Program-made: the position numbers and the translations under genes
DNA from: Hyphomicrobium sp.
GTDB taxonomy: Bacteria; Pseudomonadota; Alphaproteobacteria; Rhizobiales; Hyphomicrobiaceae
Assembly (NCBI GenBank): GCA_021732485.1
Contig: JAKFUV010000009.1
Location: 62,001-126,000, forward strand
Direction of reading: 5' to 3'
Length of the DNA: 64,000 bases
Part shown: positions 53,378-63,756 of the stretch, in pieces
Numbering within the stretch: the stretch's first letter is position 1
How the letters are laid out: each line of letters begins with the position of its first letter
The notes under the pieces: generated by a model
Database searches by the model: none
The model's input: only the letters and a program-made list of their open reading frames with translations
What the model was told of the DNA's origin: nothing

Positions 53378-54277
53378 TTACGCGCGCAAGACATCCACCA
53401 GTGTCCGGCCAAGCGCGGCCGGGCTTGGCGAAATAGCTATTCCGGCAGCTTTCATGGCGGCGAGCTTGTCTTCGGCCTTGCCCTTGCCGCCTGAAATGAT
53501 GGCGCCGGCATGACCCATTCGGCGGCCCGGCGGCGCTGTGACACCGGCGATAAAGCCGGCCATCGGTTTCTTGCGGCCCTTGGCGGCTTCACGCCGCAAA
53601 AACTCGGCGGCTTCCTCTTCGGCCGAACCGCCGATTTCACCGATCATGATGATCGACTGGGTGTCGGGATCGGAGAGAAAAAGGTCAAGCACATCGATGA
53701 ACTCCGTGCCCTTTACAGGATCGCCGCCAATGCCGACGGCGGTGGTCTGGCCGAGGCCGACGTCGGTCGTTTGCTTGACGGCTTCATAGGTCAGCGTGCC
53801 CGAGCGCGAAACAATCCCGACTGAGCCTTTCATGAAAATGTTGCCCGGCATAATGCCGATTTTGCATTGTTCCGGCGTCAGAAGTCCGGGGCAGTTGGGT
53901 CCAAGCAAGCGCGATTTCGAGCCAATGAGCGCTCGCTTGACGCGGACCATATCGAGCACCGGAATGCCTTCGGTGATGCAGACGATGAGCGGCACGTCGG
54001 CATCGATGGCTTCGAGAATGGCGTCGGCGGCAAACGGCGGCGGCACGTAGATGGCAGACGCGGTGGCGCCGGTCTTTGCGACGGCTTCGGACACGCTGTC
54101 GAACAGCGGCACATCGGCGAGTTCAGCATCGGGGTGCGTCGAGCCGCCTTTGCCCGGCGTCACGCCGCCGACGATGTGCGTGCCATAGGCCTTGGCCTGC
54201 TTGGTGTGGAATGTTCCCTGACTGCCGGTGATGCCCTGGCAGATGACCTTGGTTGTTTTGTCGATGAGAATGGACAT
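53378..54277 (-). CDS. sucD: succinyl-CoA synthetase alpha subunit
   Basis: The alpha subunit, 299 residues, carrying CoA-binding [18 protein letters not shown] and the phosphohistidine in [14 protein letters not shown] (about residue 256). PGRR and [12 protein letters not shown] are conserved. Unusually it does not abut sucC: a gene for a 3-helix membrane protein and 124 extra bases lie between them. Confidence 0.96.
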   Translation of the reverse strand: MSILIDKTTKVICQGITGSQGTFHTKQAKAYGTHIVGGVTPGKGGSTHPDAELADVPLFDSVSEAVAKTGATASAIYVPPPFAADAILEAIDADVPLIVCITEGIPVLDMVRVKRALIGSKSRLLGPNCPGLLTPEQCKIGIMPGNIFMKGSVGIVSRSGTLTYEAVKQTTDVGLGQTTAVGIGGDPVKGTEFIDVLDLFLSDPDTQSIIMIGEIGGSAEEEAAEFLRREAAKGRKKPMAGFIAGVTAPPGRRMGHAGAIISGGKGKAEDKLAAMKAAGIAISPSPAALGRTLVDVLRA

Positions 54278-54401
54278 TCGTTCCCCGTGCGCCCGGCTTT
54301 TTATTAATCGGTAATGTCGCGCATTTTTTGCGGTGCAGCAAGGGCGACAAAGGCTGAACAGCCAAGCAATAGCGCAGCTGGTGCTGGCTAAGATTGCACA
54401 C

Positions 54402-54716
54402 TTACGGCTCGCGGACGCGCCTAAATACGATGAAAGCTGCTGCTATACCCAGGATGCCACCGACGGCTGAAACCAAGCCGCCGACAATGACGAAATTTCC
54501 GAGCACGGAATTGTAAAAATGCTCCGGCGGAAGCGTTCCATGGCGGGTTTCGAGGTAGGCTGAATAGGCGAAAGTGCCGCCGGCCAGGCAGCCGATCAAG
54601 AGCAGTGCCGCGCAGCCTAACGCGGCAGGCCGGCCCCTCGTGCGCACGATCGCTGCGAGAAGTCCGAAGACCGACCCACTGAGCAGCGCCACGACACCAA
54701 GAGTGATCCAGACCAT
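54402..54716 (-). CDS. small membrane protein of unknown function between sucC and sucD
   Basis: A 104-residue protein with three hydrophobic helices (about 4-24, 33-52 and 72-96) and a basic cytoplasmic end (FRRVREP). I recognise no family. It begins 18 bases after the sucC stop, so it must be transcribed with sucC, but it has no strong ribosome-binding site. It interrupts the normally adjacent sucC-sucD pair. It may be a recent insertion or a regulator or membrane tether of the TCA enzymes; there is no direct evidence. Confidence 0.6.
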   Translation of the reverse strand: MVWITLGVVALLSGSVFGLLAAIVRTRGRPAALGCAALLLIGCLAGGTFAYSAYLETRHGTLPPEHFYNSVLGNFVIVGGLVSAVGGILGIAAAFIVFRRVREP

Positions 54717-54734
54717 CAGCCGACAGCCTTTAGG

Positions 54735-55934
54735 TTACGCCGCCTTGCGGACCTCATCGGTGATCTTTTTGGCGGCATCGCCGAGGTCGTCGGCGGCGAT
54801 GACCTTGAGACCGGACTCGTTGAGGATTTTTTTGCCGAGTTCGACGTTCGTGCCTTCGAGGCGGACGACCAGCGGCACTTTCAAATCCATCTCGCGGGCC
54901 GCCGCGATGACGCCTTCGGCGATGATATCACAACGCATGATGCCGCCGAAAATGTTGACCAGAATGCCTTTGACGTTCGGATCCGCGAGAATGATCTTGA
55001 ACGCCTCGCGGACTTTTTCTTTCGATGCGCCACCGCCGACATCAAGGAAGTTGGCGGGCTCGGCGCCATAGAGTTTGATGATGTCCATCGTCGCCATGGC
55101 CAGGCCGGCGCCATTGACCAGGCAGCCGATGGTGCCATCCAGTTTGATGAACGCCAGATCGTGCTTGGAAGCTTCGATCTCTGTCGGGTCTTCTTCGCCA
55201 AGATCGCGATAGGCGACGATTTCGGGATGGCGATAGAGCGCGTTGCTGTCGAAATCCATCTTGCCGTCAAGGCAGACCAGCTTGCCGTCCTTGGTGACGA
55301 TCAGCGGATTGATTTCAAGCAGGCTCATGTCCTTGTCGACGAACATTTTGTAGATGTTTTCAACGAGCTTGCCGCAGGCTTTGACCTGTTCGCCCTTGAG
55401 GCCAAGGGCAAAGGCGATGTTGCGGCCATGGAACGGTTCAAAGCCCGTGGCCGGGTCGATCGACAGCGTGTGAATGCGTTCGGGCGTGTTGTGGGCGACG
55501 TCCTCGATGTTCATGCCGCCGTCTTGGCTGGCGATAAAGGCGACGCGCGAGGTTTCCCGATCAACGAGGGCCGAGAGATAAAGTTCGCGTTCGATTTGCG
55601 AGCCGTCCTCGACGTAGAGCCGGCTGACGACGCGACCGGCGTCGCCCGTCTGCACGGTGACCAGCGTGTTGCCGAGCATTTCCTTGGCGAACGTGCGCAC
55701 TTCGTCGATCGATTTCGCTAGCCGCACGCCGCCTTTGTCACCGGCGGAGGCCTCTTTGAATTTGCCTTTGCCGCGTCCGCCGGCATGCACCTGTGCCTTC
55801 ACGACGTAGACGGGGCCTGGGAGCTTACCGGCAGCGGCGACGGCTTCGTCGACGGTGAATGCCGGATAACCGACCGGCGTTGGAATGGCGTACTGGCGAT
55901 AGAGCTCTTTGGCCTGATATTCGTGAATATTCAT
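54735..55934 (-). CDS. sucC: succinyl-CoA synthetase beta subunit
   Basis: The ATP-grasp beta subunit, 399 residues. It shows [29 protein letters not shown] for nucleotide binding, [20 protein letters not shown] with metal ligands, and [12 protein letters not shown]. It forms the alpha2beta2 or alphabeta enzyme with sucD. It lies 115 bases after mdh on the same strand. Confidence 0.97.
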   Translation of the reverse strand: MNIHEYQAKELYRQYAIPTPVGYPAFTVDEAVAAAGKLPGPVYVVKAQVHAGGRGKGKFKEASAGDKGGVRLAKSIDEVRTFAKEMLGNTLVTVQTGDAGRVVSRLYVEDGSQIERELYLSALVDRETSRVAFIASQDGGMNIEDVAHNTPERIHTLSIDPATGFEPFHGRNIAFALGLKGEQVKACGKLVENIYKMFVDKDMSLLEINPLIVTKDGKLVCLDGKMDFDSNALYRHPEIVAYRDLGEEDPTEIEASKHDLAFIKLDGTIGCLVNGAGLAMATMDIIKLYGAEPANFLDVGGGASKEKVREAFKIILADPNVKGILVNIFGGIMRCDIIAEGVIAAAREMDLKVPLVVRLEGTNVELGKKILNESGLKVIAADDLGDAAKKITDEVRKAA

Positions 55935-56049
55935 CGGATTTCCCGTCGCTCAGTTGCTGCGACCGGCGACGGTCGCTCTAAGATTTTCGTTATCCTCGAA
56001 CATGGTCGCGAGACTGCGCGGGCTCGGCCGAGGAGAACGGCGTCGTTGT

Positions 56050-57051
<1,002 letters not shown>

Positions 57052-57155
57052 CTAAAAGGGGCGGGACGTCTCAGTGCTGCATAAAGAAACCTGGGCCGAC
57101 GTCAAACGCAAGCGACGAGCGTGCGACGAAGGCCGGGTGAGCCAAAGTCAGTCGG

Positions 57156-58277
57156 TCACGTGCGGCTGCGGCCGCCCGAATGCCCGGCGAGATAGGCTTT
57201 CGAGCGCATTTCGGTCAGCCGTGAGGCCGTGCGTTCGAACAAATCAGCGCCGTGGCCGCTCCGATAAAGATCGTGCGGTTCCGCGTCAGCAGATACAATA
57301 AGGCAGATGCGGTTATCGTAGAAGGTATCGACGAGATTGATAAAGCGGCGGGCTGTGTCGCGGCGATCCGATGTCAGAATCGGGATGTCATCGATGATGA
57401 CGGTATGGAAGGCGCGGGCGATATGCAGATAGTCGTTGGCGCCGAGCGCCGTATCGCACAGCGCGTCGAAGGAAAATCGCGCGACCCCCATCGATGTCAT
57501 CGGCGCGACGAGCGAGCGGCCTTTGACATCGAGCGTCATCGATCGGCCGGGATGACGGCCCGTTAGGCGATCCCAATGGGCATCGAGAGCGTGGCAGGCG
57601 GCGACGTCGGCGGGCGTGAAATACAGTTGCGCACCCGACACCTTGTCGAGCCGGAAATCCTTTTCAGCCGCCAGTTCGACGATCATCATGTGATTGGCGA
57701 TCAGATCGATGAAAGGCTCGAAGAGCTGGCGATTTAGGCCGTTTTTGTAAAGTTGCGCCGGGTGCGCGTTCGACGTCGCGACGACGACAGTGCCAGCGGA
57801 AAAGAGGGCGGAAAACAACCGGCCGAGGATCATGGCGTCGGCAATATCCGTGACGTGCAATTCGTCGAAGCACAGCAGGCGGGCATCGTCGGCCAGGGCT
57901 GCGGCGACGTGTGGGATGGGATCGCCGGGGACGTCATCGCGCGCTTGGGCGATGCGGTCATGCACATCGGCCATGAATTCATGGAAATGGGCACGGCGCT
58001 TTCGCGCAATCGCCGCCTCGTCGAAAAACAAGTCCATAAGCATGGTTTTGCCGCGACCAACGCCGCCGTGGATATAGAGGCCCTTGGGTGGCGGTGCCGG
58101 CTTCGAAAACAGCCATGTAAAGCCGCCGCGCACGCGCTCGCCTTCCATCAACCGATGCAAGAGCGTGTCAAGCTGCTGGGCGACACGGCGCTGCGCGGCG
58201 TCAGGCTCGATCACAGCCAACGCCAAGCGCTCGTCGTAGCGATCCAAGACGGGGTGGGACGTGGTCAAGTCAGTCAT
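57156..58277 (-). CDS. zapE: cell division ATPase ZapE / AFG1-like
   Basis: A 373-residue AFG1-family ATPase. Walker A is IHGGVGRGKTMLMDLFF (71 onward) and Walker B LLCFDELHVTDIADAM; VVVATSNAHPAQLYKNGLNR is the sensor region. In E. coli ZapE acts on the FtsZ ring under stress; mitochondrial AFG1 handles respiratory-complex subunits, which suits its place beside TCA and sdh genes. It is upstream of mdh by 137 bases. Confidence 0.9.
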   Translation of the reverse strand: MTDLTTSHPVLDRYDERLALAVIEPDAAQRRVAQQLDTLLHRLMEGERVRGGFTWLFSKPAPPPKGLYIHGGVGRGKTMLMDLFFDEAAIARKRRAHFHEFMADVHDRIAQARDDVPGDPIPHVAAALADDARLLCFDELHVTDIADAMILGRLFSALFSAGTVVVATSNAHPAQLYKNGLNRQLFEPFIDLIANHMMIVELAAEKDFRLDKVSGAQLYFTPADVAACHALDAHWDRLTGRHPGRSMTLDVKGRSLVAPMTSMGVARFSFDALCDTALGANDYLHIARAFHTVIIDDIPILTSDRRDTARRFINLVDTFYDNRICLIVSADAEPHDLYRSGHGADLFERTASRLTEMRSKAYLAGHSGGRSRT

Positions 58278-58515
58278 TTCAGGGCTGGGACAGGTTTCTC
58301 AAATTAGCGACGGGCTGCGCGGCCGGTGGCACGTTGGCGCCGACGGCTGTGTGGGGCCTATGTCGCCCATGCGCGACCGAATGTCACCAGGGAGCTGGCC
58401 CGGCACGGAAAAGCAAGGAACACAGGGGATGCAATCACGATGATGCAGATCAGCGTTGCATTCGCCAAGGCTAGCGCTTCTCACCAACGTCGTTTTGTCG
58501 GCCTATGTAAAGCGC

Positions 58516-59133
58516 ATGGAACAATTCGAATTCGTGAGCCGATCGCCCGGTGACCAATGCGAGACCCACCTTGGCGGGGTTGTTCGCAAGGTTTTGCCAA
58601 GTGAATTGCATCTGGTGCGTGATCACCTGCTGCGTCTCGACGCCGACGCGCGCCAGCGGCGTTTTTCGCACAACGTCTCCGACGCCTTTATCGAAAACTA
58701 TACGGCTAAGCTGGGCAATATCGGCAACATGACGTTTGGCTATTTCATCGAAGGCCGTGTGACAGCCGTCGCCGAATTAAAGCGGTCGCGGATTGGCTGG
58801 GGCCATACGGCGGAGGCAGCTTTTTCGGTCGAACAGGATTTCGCCAACAAGGGCTTGGCCACGTTGCTCATGGGCCGCGTCATCCGCTCGGCGCGTAACC
58901 GTGGAATTCGCCAATTGCAGCTCTATTGCATGGCGGACAATGCCAAGATGCAAGCCATCGCCCGGCACTATCACGCTGACCTACGTTTTGAAGACGGGGG
59001 TGTAATTGCCGATATCGTGCCGAAACGGTTCGATTATCTTTCAATCGTTGCCGAAGCTTTCGATGATCGATTTGCGATCGCTCATGCTGTGATTGAAATG
59101 CAAAATCGAATTGTACGGTCGCTGAAAGCGTAA
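58516..59133 (+). CDS. GNAT family N-acetyltransferase
   Basis: A 205-residue GNAT protein. The acetyl-CoA motif A is in FSVEQDFANKGLATLLMGRVIRSARNRGI, preceded by beta strands (MTFGYFIEGRVTAVAELK) and followed by LQLYCMADNAKMQAIARHY. Substrate is unknown. I chose ATG 58516 (MEQFEFVSRSP); the frame is open from 58456 and no start has a convincing ribosome-binding site. It is divergent from zapE. Confidence 0.75.
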   Translation: MEQFEFVSRSPGDQCETHLGGVVRKVLPSELHLVRDHLLRLDADARQRRFSHNVSDAFIENYTAKLGNIGNMTFGYFIEGRVTAVAELKRSRIGWGHTAEAAFSVEQDFANKGLATLLMGRVIRSARNRGIRQLQLYCMADNAKMQAIARHYHADLRFEDGGVIADIVPKRFDYLSIVAEAFDDRFAIAHAVIEMQNRIVRSLKA

Positions 59134-59293
59134 TTTCGATTCAATCGCCAAGCGACAACGGTGCGCGATTCACTATTCGAACCGTCAGCGACGGCGATTT
59201 ACGGCTCAAATCCAACCACCAAATCACCGCCAATTCCAATACGTCGGCCAAAAAACAGAAAAATTGCGACATTCGCGCAACAGAAATAGCCAA

Positions 59294-59333
59294 TTGACTG
59301 GGAAATTGCGTGCGATTTCAACTTCTCAGTCAA
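59294..59333 (+). repeat. long imperfect palindrome upstream of the Lys/Ala-rich peptide gene
   Basis: TTGACTGGGAA at the left and TTCTCAGTCAA at the right are complementary at 10 of 11 positions, with a second, weaker complementarity inside (AAATTGC / GCGATTT). It could be a regulator site or a leader hairpin. The left arm also contains TTGACT, a possible -35. Confidence 0.45.
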
Positions 59334-59403
59334 CAAAGCGCGCGAATTTGCTCATGTTTGAGTTGTTCGAGCTGATTCGAACTCTAGAGGGAGACTAAAA
59401 CCT

Positions 59404-59526
59404 ATGGCTAAAGCAGTGAAGAAGGTCGCAGCGAAGCGCAAGAAGCCGGCCGCCAAGAAGGCAGTCGCAAAGAAGACGGTTCGCAAGCCGGCCGCCAAGA
59501 AGACCATGAAGAAGAAGGCCGCCTAA
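59404..59526 (+). CDS. 40-residue histone-H1-like Lys/Ala-rich peptide
   Basis: A 40-codon ORF beginning MAKAVKKVAAKRKKPAAKK. Lysine, alanine and arginine make up nearly all residues, with PAAKK repeated, like the C-terminal tails of histone H1 and bacterial H1-like proteins (AlgP, Hc1-like). It should bind DNA or RNA without sequence specificity. GAGGGAGA lies 9 bases upstream of the ATG and a strong terminator follows 100 bases after the stop, so it is a complete single-gene unit. Confidence 0.8.
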   Translation: MAKAVKKVAAKRKKPAAKKAVAKKTVRKPAAKKTMKKKAA

Positions 59527-59626
59527 TTCGCCTTTTGCTCCGCACGCCTGGCCCAGACTGGGCATTTGGGCATTTGGCAGTGGAGCATTGGTTTAGGCCG
59601 TCTGGCGCTTTATCGGCGCCAATTTT

Positions 59627-59667
59627 AAAAAGGCTGATGGTCGCGTTTAGCACCATCAGCCTTTTTT
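59627..59667. terminator. terminator of the Lys/Ala-rich peptide gene
   Basis: A 10-bp perfect stem GGCTGATGGT / ACCATCAGCC flanked by five A and six T, so it can work in both directions, including for opposite-strand transcription past 59729. Confidence 0.9.
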
Positions 59668-59728
59668 ATTTATCCCATTTGAAACATGTTTTGACCAACG
59701 GATCGCGTGCGTTCGACGAGCAGCCGGC

Positions 59729-60133
59729 CTATTCGGGTAGATGCGTCACGGCCTCGACATTATGACCGTCAGGGTCGATCACAAAGGCGCCGAAGTAATT
59801 CTCGTGATAATGCGGGCGCAATCCCGGCGGGCCATTATCGCGGCCGCCTGCAGCCAGGGCGGCCTTGTAGAACGCGGCCACCTCATCGCGATCTTTGGCG
59901 GCAAAGGCGATGTGAAGACTGCCCGTCAGCGCCGCACCGGTGCCGATCCAGAACTGGGGGCGGGTGCCACGGCCAAATCCGGCATAGCCGTCGTCGCTGC
60001 CATCGATGGACAGCGACATTTCCTTGAGCAGGACGATACCGAGCGGAGCGAGAGCTTGGCTGTAGAATGTTTTCGACCGCATATAGTCGGAAACGGGAAA
60101 TCCGACGTGATCCAAAATATCAAGCATGGCCAA
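59729..60133 (-). CDS. VOC family (glyoxalase/bleomycin-resistance fold) protein
   Basis: A 134-residue vicinal-oxygen-chelate protein with paired beta-alpha-beta-beta-beta units. DHVGFPVSDYMRSKTFYSQALAPLG opens the first and LHIAFAAKDRDEVAAFYKAALAAGG the second; the C-terminal FVIDPDGHNVEAVTH supplies a metal-binding residue. Function could be a lyase, dioxygenase or binding protein. It is 44 bases after sdhB on the same strand and may share its transcript. Confidence 0.85.
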   Translation of the reverse strand: MAMLDILDHVGFPVSDYMRSKTFYSQALAPLGIVLLKEMSLSIDGSDDGYAGFGRGTRPQFWIGTGAALTGSLHIAFAAKDRDEVAAFYKAALAAGGRDNGPPGLRPHYHENYFGAFVIDPDGHNVEAVTHLPE

Positions 60134-60177
60134 TGACTCTTATAAACGGCTTGCGATGCGCTCCGCGCGCGCGGGAT

Positions 60178-60957
60178 TTAAACGCGGCGCTCGACCATCA
60201 GCTTTTTCAGTTCGGCGATCGCCTTGGCCGGCGACAGACCCTTCGGGCAGGCTTTCGCACAATTCATGATCGTATGGCAGCGATAGAGCCGGAAAGGATC
60301 TTCGAGATTGTCGAGCCGTTCGCCAGTCGCCTCGTCGCGGCTATCGATCACCCAGCGATAGGCTTGCAGCAAGATGGCCGGACCTAAATAGCGATCTGAG
60401 TTCCACCAATAGCTCGGGCACGACGCTGAGCAGCACGCGCACAGGATGCACTCATAGAGGCCGTCAAGCTTTTCGCGGTCTTCACGCGACTGCTTCCACT
60501 CGTTGGGTGGCGTTGCCGTATCGGTTTTGAGCCACGGCTCGATCGAGCGATGCTGGGCATAAAAGTTGGTCATGTCCGGCACCAGGTCTTTGATGACCTC
60601 CATGTGCGGCAGCGGATAAATTTTTACAGCGCCGTCGACGTCGTCGAGGCCCTTGAGGCAGGCCAGCGTGTTGGTGCCGTCGATGTTCATGGCGCAGGAG
60701 CCGCAAATTCCTTCGCGGCAGGAGCGGCGGAAGGTCAGCGTCGGATCGATCTCGTTTTTGATCTTCATGAGCGCGTCGAGCACCATCGGCCCACACTGCT
60801 TCTGGTCGATGTGGTAGGTGTCGATGCGCGGGTTTTGCCCGTCATCCGGCGTCCAGCGGTAGACGCGGACTTGTTTCCAGCTGCCATCGCCGACCGGCCG
60901 GTTCCAGGTCTTGCCCTCTTTGACCTTCGAGTTTTTCGGCAGAGTGAGCTGGACCAT
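60178..60957 (-). CDS. sdhB: succinate dehydrogenase iron-sulfur subunit
   Basis: The electron-transfer subunit, 259 residues from [11 protein letters not shown]. The [2Fe-2S] site is in [16 protein letters not shown]...C, the [4Fe-4S] site in [16 protein letters not shown] and the [3Fe-4S] site in [17 protein letters not shown]. It is normally adjacent to sdhA; here an unknown gene intervenes. Confidence 0.96.
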   Translation of the reverse strand: MVQLTLPKNSKVKEGKTWNRPVGDGSWKQVRVYRWTPDDGQNPRIDTYHIDQKQCGPMVLDALMKIKNEIDPTLTFRRSCREGICGSCAMNIDGTNTLACLKGLDDVDGAVKIYPLPHMEVIKDLVPDMTNFYAQHRSIEPWLKTDTATPPNEWKQSREDREKLDGLYECILCACCSASCPSYWWNSDRYLGPAILLQAYRWVIDSRDEATGERLDNLEDPFRLYRCHTIMNCAKACPKGLSPAKAIAELKKLMVERRV

Positions 60958-61065
60958 GATTGTCTCGTGCACCGGTTGAGCGAAAATTTCGAAGTTCTAC
61001 AGAAGCTTGACGCGCCGCCCGTGTCAACGCCGACAGCGGCTCTACGATGCGGTGCTTTGGCACTT

Positions 61066-61740
61066 TCAAGGCGATTTTTGGTGGCGTTTGAGTTCGCGCA
61101 CCAGCAGAACCAGAGCGTCCGCCACCTCACTGCCAGCCTCTACAGCGAGACGCAGTGGAGCGCGGGTTTGGATCACTTGGTTTAAACGCTCCTGCTGTTC
61201 ACCAAAGCCGAAGAACACGTCTTCAGGTGCATCGATGTCGCCGTCTTCGATGGCGGTCATCACGTCGAAAGCGTTTTGGGCGGCGAGCACAAGCATCGAG
61301 GCGATGTCGTTCATCAGCTGTAGATATTGCCGTTGTGCATCAGCCCGGATGCGCTTGCCGTGGACGCCAAATTTGAGCGGCGCGGAGGCCTGCGCGCCTT
61401 CGCCCCCAAACACTTTCGGGTGGCGCCTAAACCGCTTGAAAATTTCAGCAAGCCCGAGACAGCAGGTTTCGAGGTCGCGCAGCGCGGCACTGGTCTTGCG
61501 CTTGCTGCGGCTGCGAGCCGCCGACTTCTCTTGTCCCGACCAGTTTATGGCCGCGATCGATGACACGGCGCCAAGGGCTGCGAGAGCGGGCAGCACCGCC
61601 GCGAAGGGGTCCGGCGGCATCCGGGTGTCGGCGTCGTCGTCGTCGGACGTGTCGGCGGCGGTCACGCGGTCACTTCCAGTTGCATCGGGATGTCGGATCA
61701 GAAAAATGCCAGACGCGCGGACGCGACCGTCGATCGACAA
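61066..61740 (-). CDS. protein of unknown function between sdhA and sdhB
   Basis: A 224-residue protein I do not recognise. An acidic N-terminus (SDDDDAD) is followed by a hydrophobic stretch at about 44-66 (FAAVLPALAALGAVSSIAAINW), a basic Lys/Arg/Ser segment and predicted helices to the end (LQLMNDIASMLVLAAQNAFDVMTAIEDGDIDAPEDVF). ATG 61620 (MPPDPFAAVL) is an alternative start that removes the acidic leader. It looks soluble and helical after one membrane or buried segment. Position suggests co-expression with succinate dehydrogenase; function cannot be stated. Confidence 0.55.
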   Translation of the reverse strand: MSIDGRVRASGIFLIRHPDATGSDRVTAADTSDDDDADTRMPPDPFAAVLPALAALGAVSSIAAINWSGQEKSAARSRSKRKTSAALRDLETCCLGLAEIFKRFRRHPKVFGGEGAQASAPLKFGVHGKRIRADAQRQYLQLMNDIASMLVLAAQNAFDVMTAIEDGDIDAPEDVFFGFGEQQERLNQVIQTRAPLRLAVEAGSEVADALVLLVRELKRHQKSP

Positions 61741-61867
61741 TACGACATTTCCTGAGACGGGAGAAAGGCTCGCCTGAAATGCTCAACCTGATTGGCGCGG
61801 GCGTAAGGCACGACGTTTCGCTCGCAGCCCTGAAAAGCCAGCATATGTGCCCAAACCCGGCGCCGCC

Positions 61868-63751
61868 TCAATACACGCGGGCTTTGGGCTCGATGTATTT
61901 AACTTCGTTGGTGAGGGTGCGGGTGTGGACGGGACGATCGTCGAGTTTGACGCTATGTGTCGCGTCGTCAGCCCAGGCGAGCGTGTGCTTCATCCAGACG
62001 ACATCATCGCGCTTTGGAAAGTCTTCACGCGCATGGGCGCCACGGCTTTCGGTGCGGGCTTCAGCACCAACCACCGTCACCGCTGCCTGCGAAATCAGAT
62101 TGTCGAACTCAAGCGTTTCGATCAAATCGGAATTCCAAACCAGTGACCGATCTGTGACGCGAATGTCGCCGACGTCTTTCCAGATTTTCGAGATTTTCTC
62201 GACGCCTTCTTTCAGCACCGGGCCGTCACGGAAGACAGCACAATTCGACTGCATGACCTTTTGCATTCTGAGCCGCAGCGCCGACGTCGGCGTGCCGCCG
62301 TTGGCGTGGCGATACTTGTCGAGGCGCGCCAAGGCGATGTCAGTCGCATCTTTGGGCAGATCCGGTTGGGCCGATTTGGATTCGATCGTGCCGGCGCAGC
62401 GCAGACCGGCGGCGCGGCCGAACACGACGAGGTCGATCAACGAATTCGAACCGAGCCGATTGGCGCCATGGACCGACACACAGGCGGCTTCGCCGATGGC
62501 CATCAGCCCCGGCACGATGTGATCGGGATCGCCGTTTTTCTTGGTCAGGACCTCGCCATGATAGTTGGTCGGGATGCCACCCATATTATAGTGCACCGTC
62601 GGCAAGACCGGGATCGGCTGGCGGCGCAGATCAACGCCGGCGAAGACTTTGGCGTTTTCAGTGATGCCCGGCAGGCGCTCGGCCAGAATTTTCGGATCGA
62701 GATGATCGAGGTGCAGATAGATATGGTCCGACTCGGCGCCGACGCCGCGGCCTTCGCGGATTTCAATGGTCATCGAGCGTGAGACGACATCGCGCGAGGC
62801 GAGATCCTTGGCGTGCGGAGCATAGCGCTCCATGAAGCGCTCGCCCTTGGAGTTGGTCAGATAGCCGCCTTCGCCGCGCGCGCCTTCGGTGATCAAAACC
62901 CCGGCGCCGTAGATGCCCGTTGGATGAAATTGGACGAATTCCATGTCTTGCAACGGCAGACCGGCGCGCAGCACCATGGCGTTACCGTCGCCGGTGCAGG
63001 TATGCGCCGACGTGCACGAGAAGTAAGCCCGGCCGTAGCCGCCGGTTGCTAAGATCGTGCGCTTGGCGCGGAAGCGGTGGATGGAGCCATCCTCAAGGCA
63101 CATGGCGATGACACCACGGCACACGCCGTCCTGATCCATGATCAGATCGAGTGCGAAATACTCGATGAAAAATTCAGCCGAGTGGCGGAGCGACTGGCCA
63201 TACAGCGTGTGCAGCATGGCGTGGCCGGTGCGGTCAGCGGCGGCGCAGGTGCGTTGCGCGGGCGGGCCCTCGCCGTAGTCGGTGGTCATGCCGCCGAACG
63301 GACGCTGATAGATTTTGCCGTCCTCGGTGCGCGAAAACGGCACGCCGTAGTGCTCTAACTCATAAACGGCATCGGGCGCATTGCGGCAGAGATATTCAAT
63401 CGAATCCTGGTCGCCGAGCCAGTCAGACCCTTTGACGGTGTCGTACATATGCCAACGCCAATTGTCCGGCCCCATGTTGCCCAGCGCGGCGGCGACACCC
63501 CCCTGCGCGGCCACGGTATGCGAGCGCGTCGGGAAGACCTTGCTGATGCAAGCGGTGCGCAATCCAGCTTCGGCGCAGCCCAGCGTGGCACGCAGGCCAG
63601 CCCCGCCAGCGCCGACGACGACGACGTCATAAGTGTGCTCGGTAATCGTATAGGCCTTACCGTTGATTGCCGGCGTCGCTGACGCGCCGTTCGAGCTCCC
63701 ATTGGCTTTCCCGTTGGCGTGGCCGTTCGATTGCCCGTTCATTGACGCCAT
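61868..63751 (-). CDS. sdhA: succinate dehydrogenase flavoprotein subunit
   Basis: The catalytic subunit, 627 residues. [18 protein letters not shown] binds FAD; the covalent-flavin His lies in [13 protein letters not shown], and [23 protein letters not shown] is the substrate region. The N-terminus carries an unusual ~25-residue extension of NG-x-x repeats before the normal [13 protein letters not shown] start; GGAGG 9 bases before the ATG at 63751 supports this start. It begins five bases after the sdhD stop. Confidence 0.96.
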   Translation of the reverse strand: MASMNGQSNGHANGKANGSSNGASATPAINGKAYTITEHTYDVVVVGAGGAGLRATLGCAEAGLRTACISKVFPTRSHTVAAQGGVAAALGNMGPDNWRWHMYDTVKGSDWLGDQDSIEYLCRNAPDAVYELEHYGVPFSRTEDGKIYQRPFGGMTTDYGEGPPAQRTCAAADRTGHAMLHTLYGQSLRHSAEFFIEYFALDLIMDQDGVCRGVIAMCLEDGSIHRFRAKRTILATGGYGRAYFSCTSAHTCTGDGNAMVLRAGLPLQDMEFVQFHPTGIYGAGVLITEGARGEGGYLTNSKGERFMERYAPHAKDLASRDVVSRSMTIEIREGRGVGAESDHIYLHLDHLDPKILAERLPGITENAKVFAGVDLRRQPIPVLPTVHYNMGGIPTNYHGEVLTKKNGDPDHIVPGLMAIGEAACVSVHGANRLGSNSLIDLVVFGRAAGLRCAGTIESKSAQPDLPKDATDIALARLDKYRHANGGTPTSALRLRMQKVMQSNCAVFRDGPVLKEGVEKISKIWKDVGDIRVTDRSLVWNSDLIETLEFDNLISQAAVTVVGAEARTESRGAHAREDFPKRDDVVWMKHTLAWADDATHSVKLDDRPVHTRTLTNEVKYIEPKARVY

Positions 63752-63756
63752 TTGGG

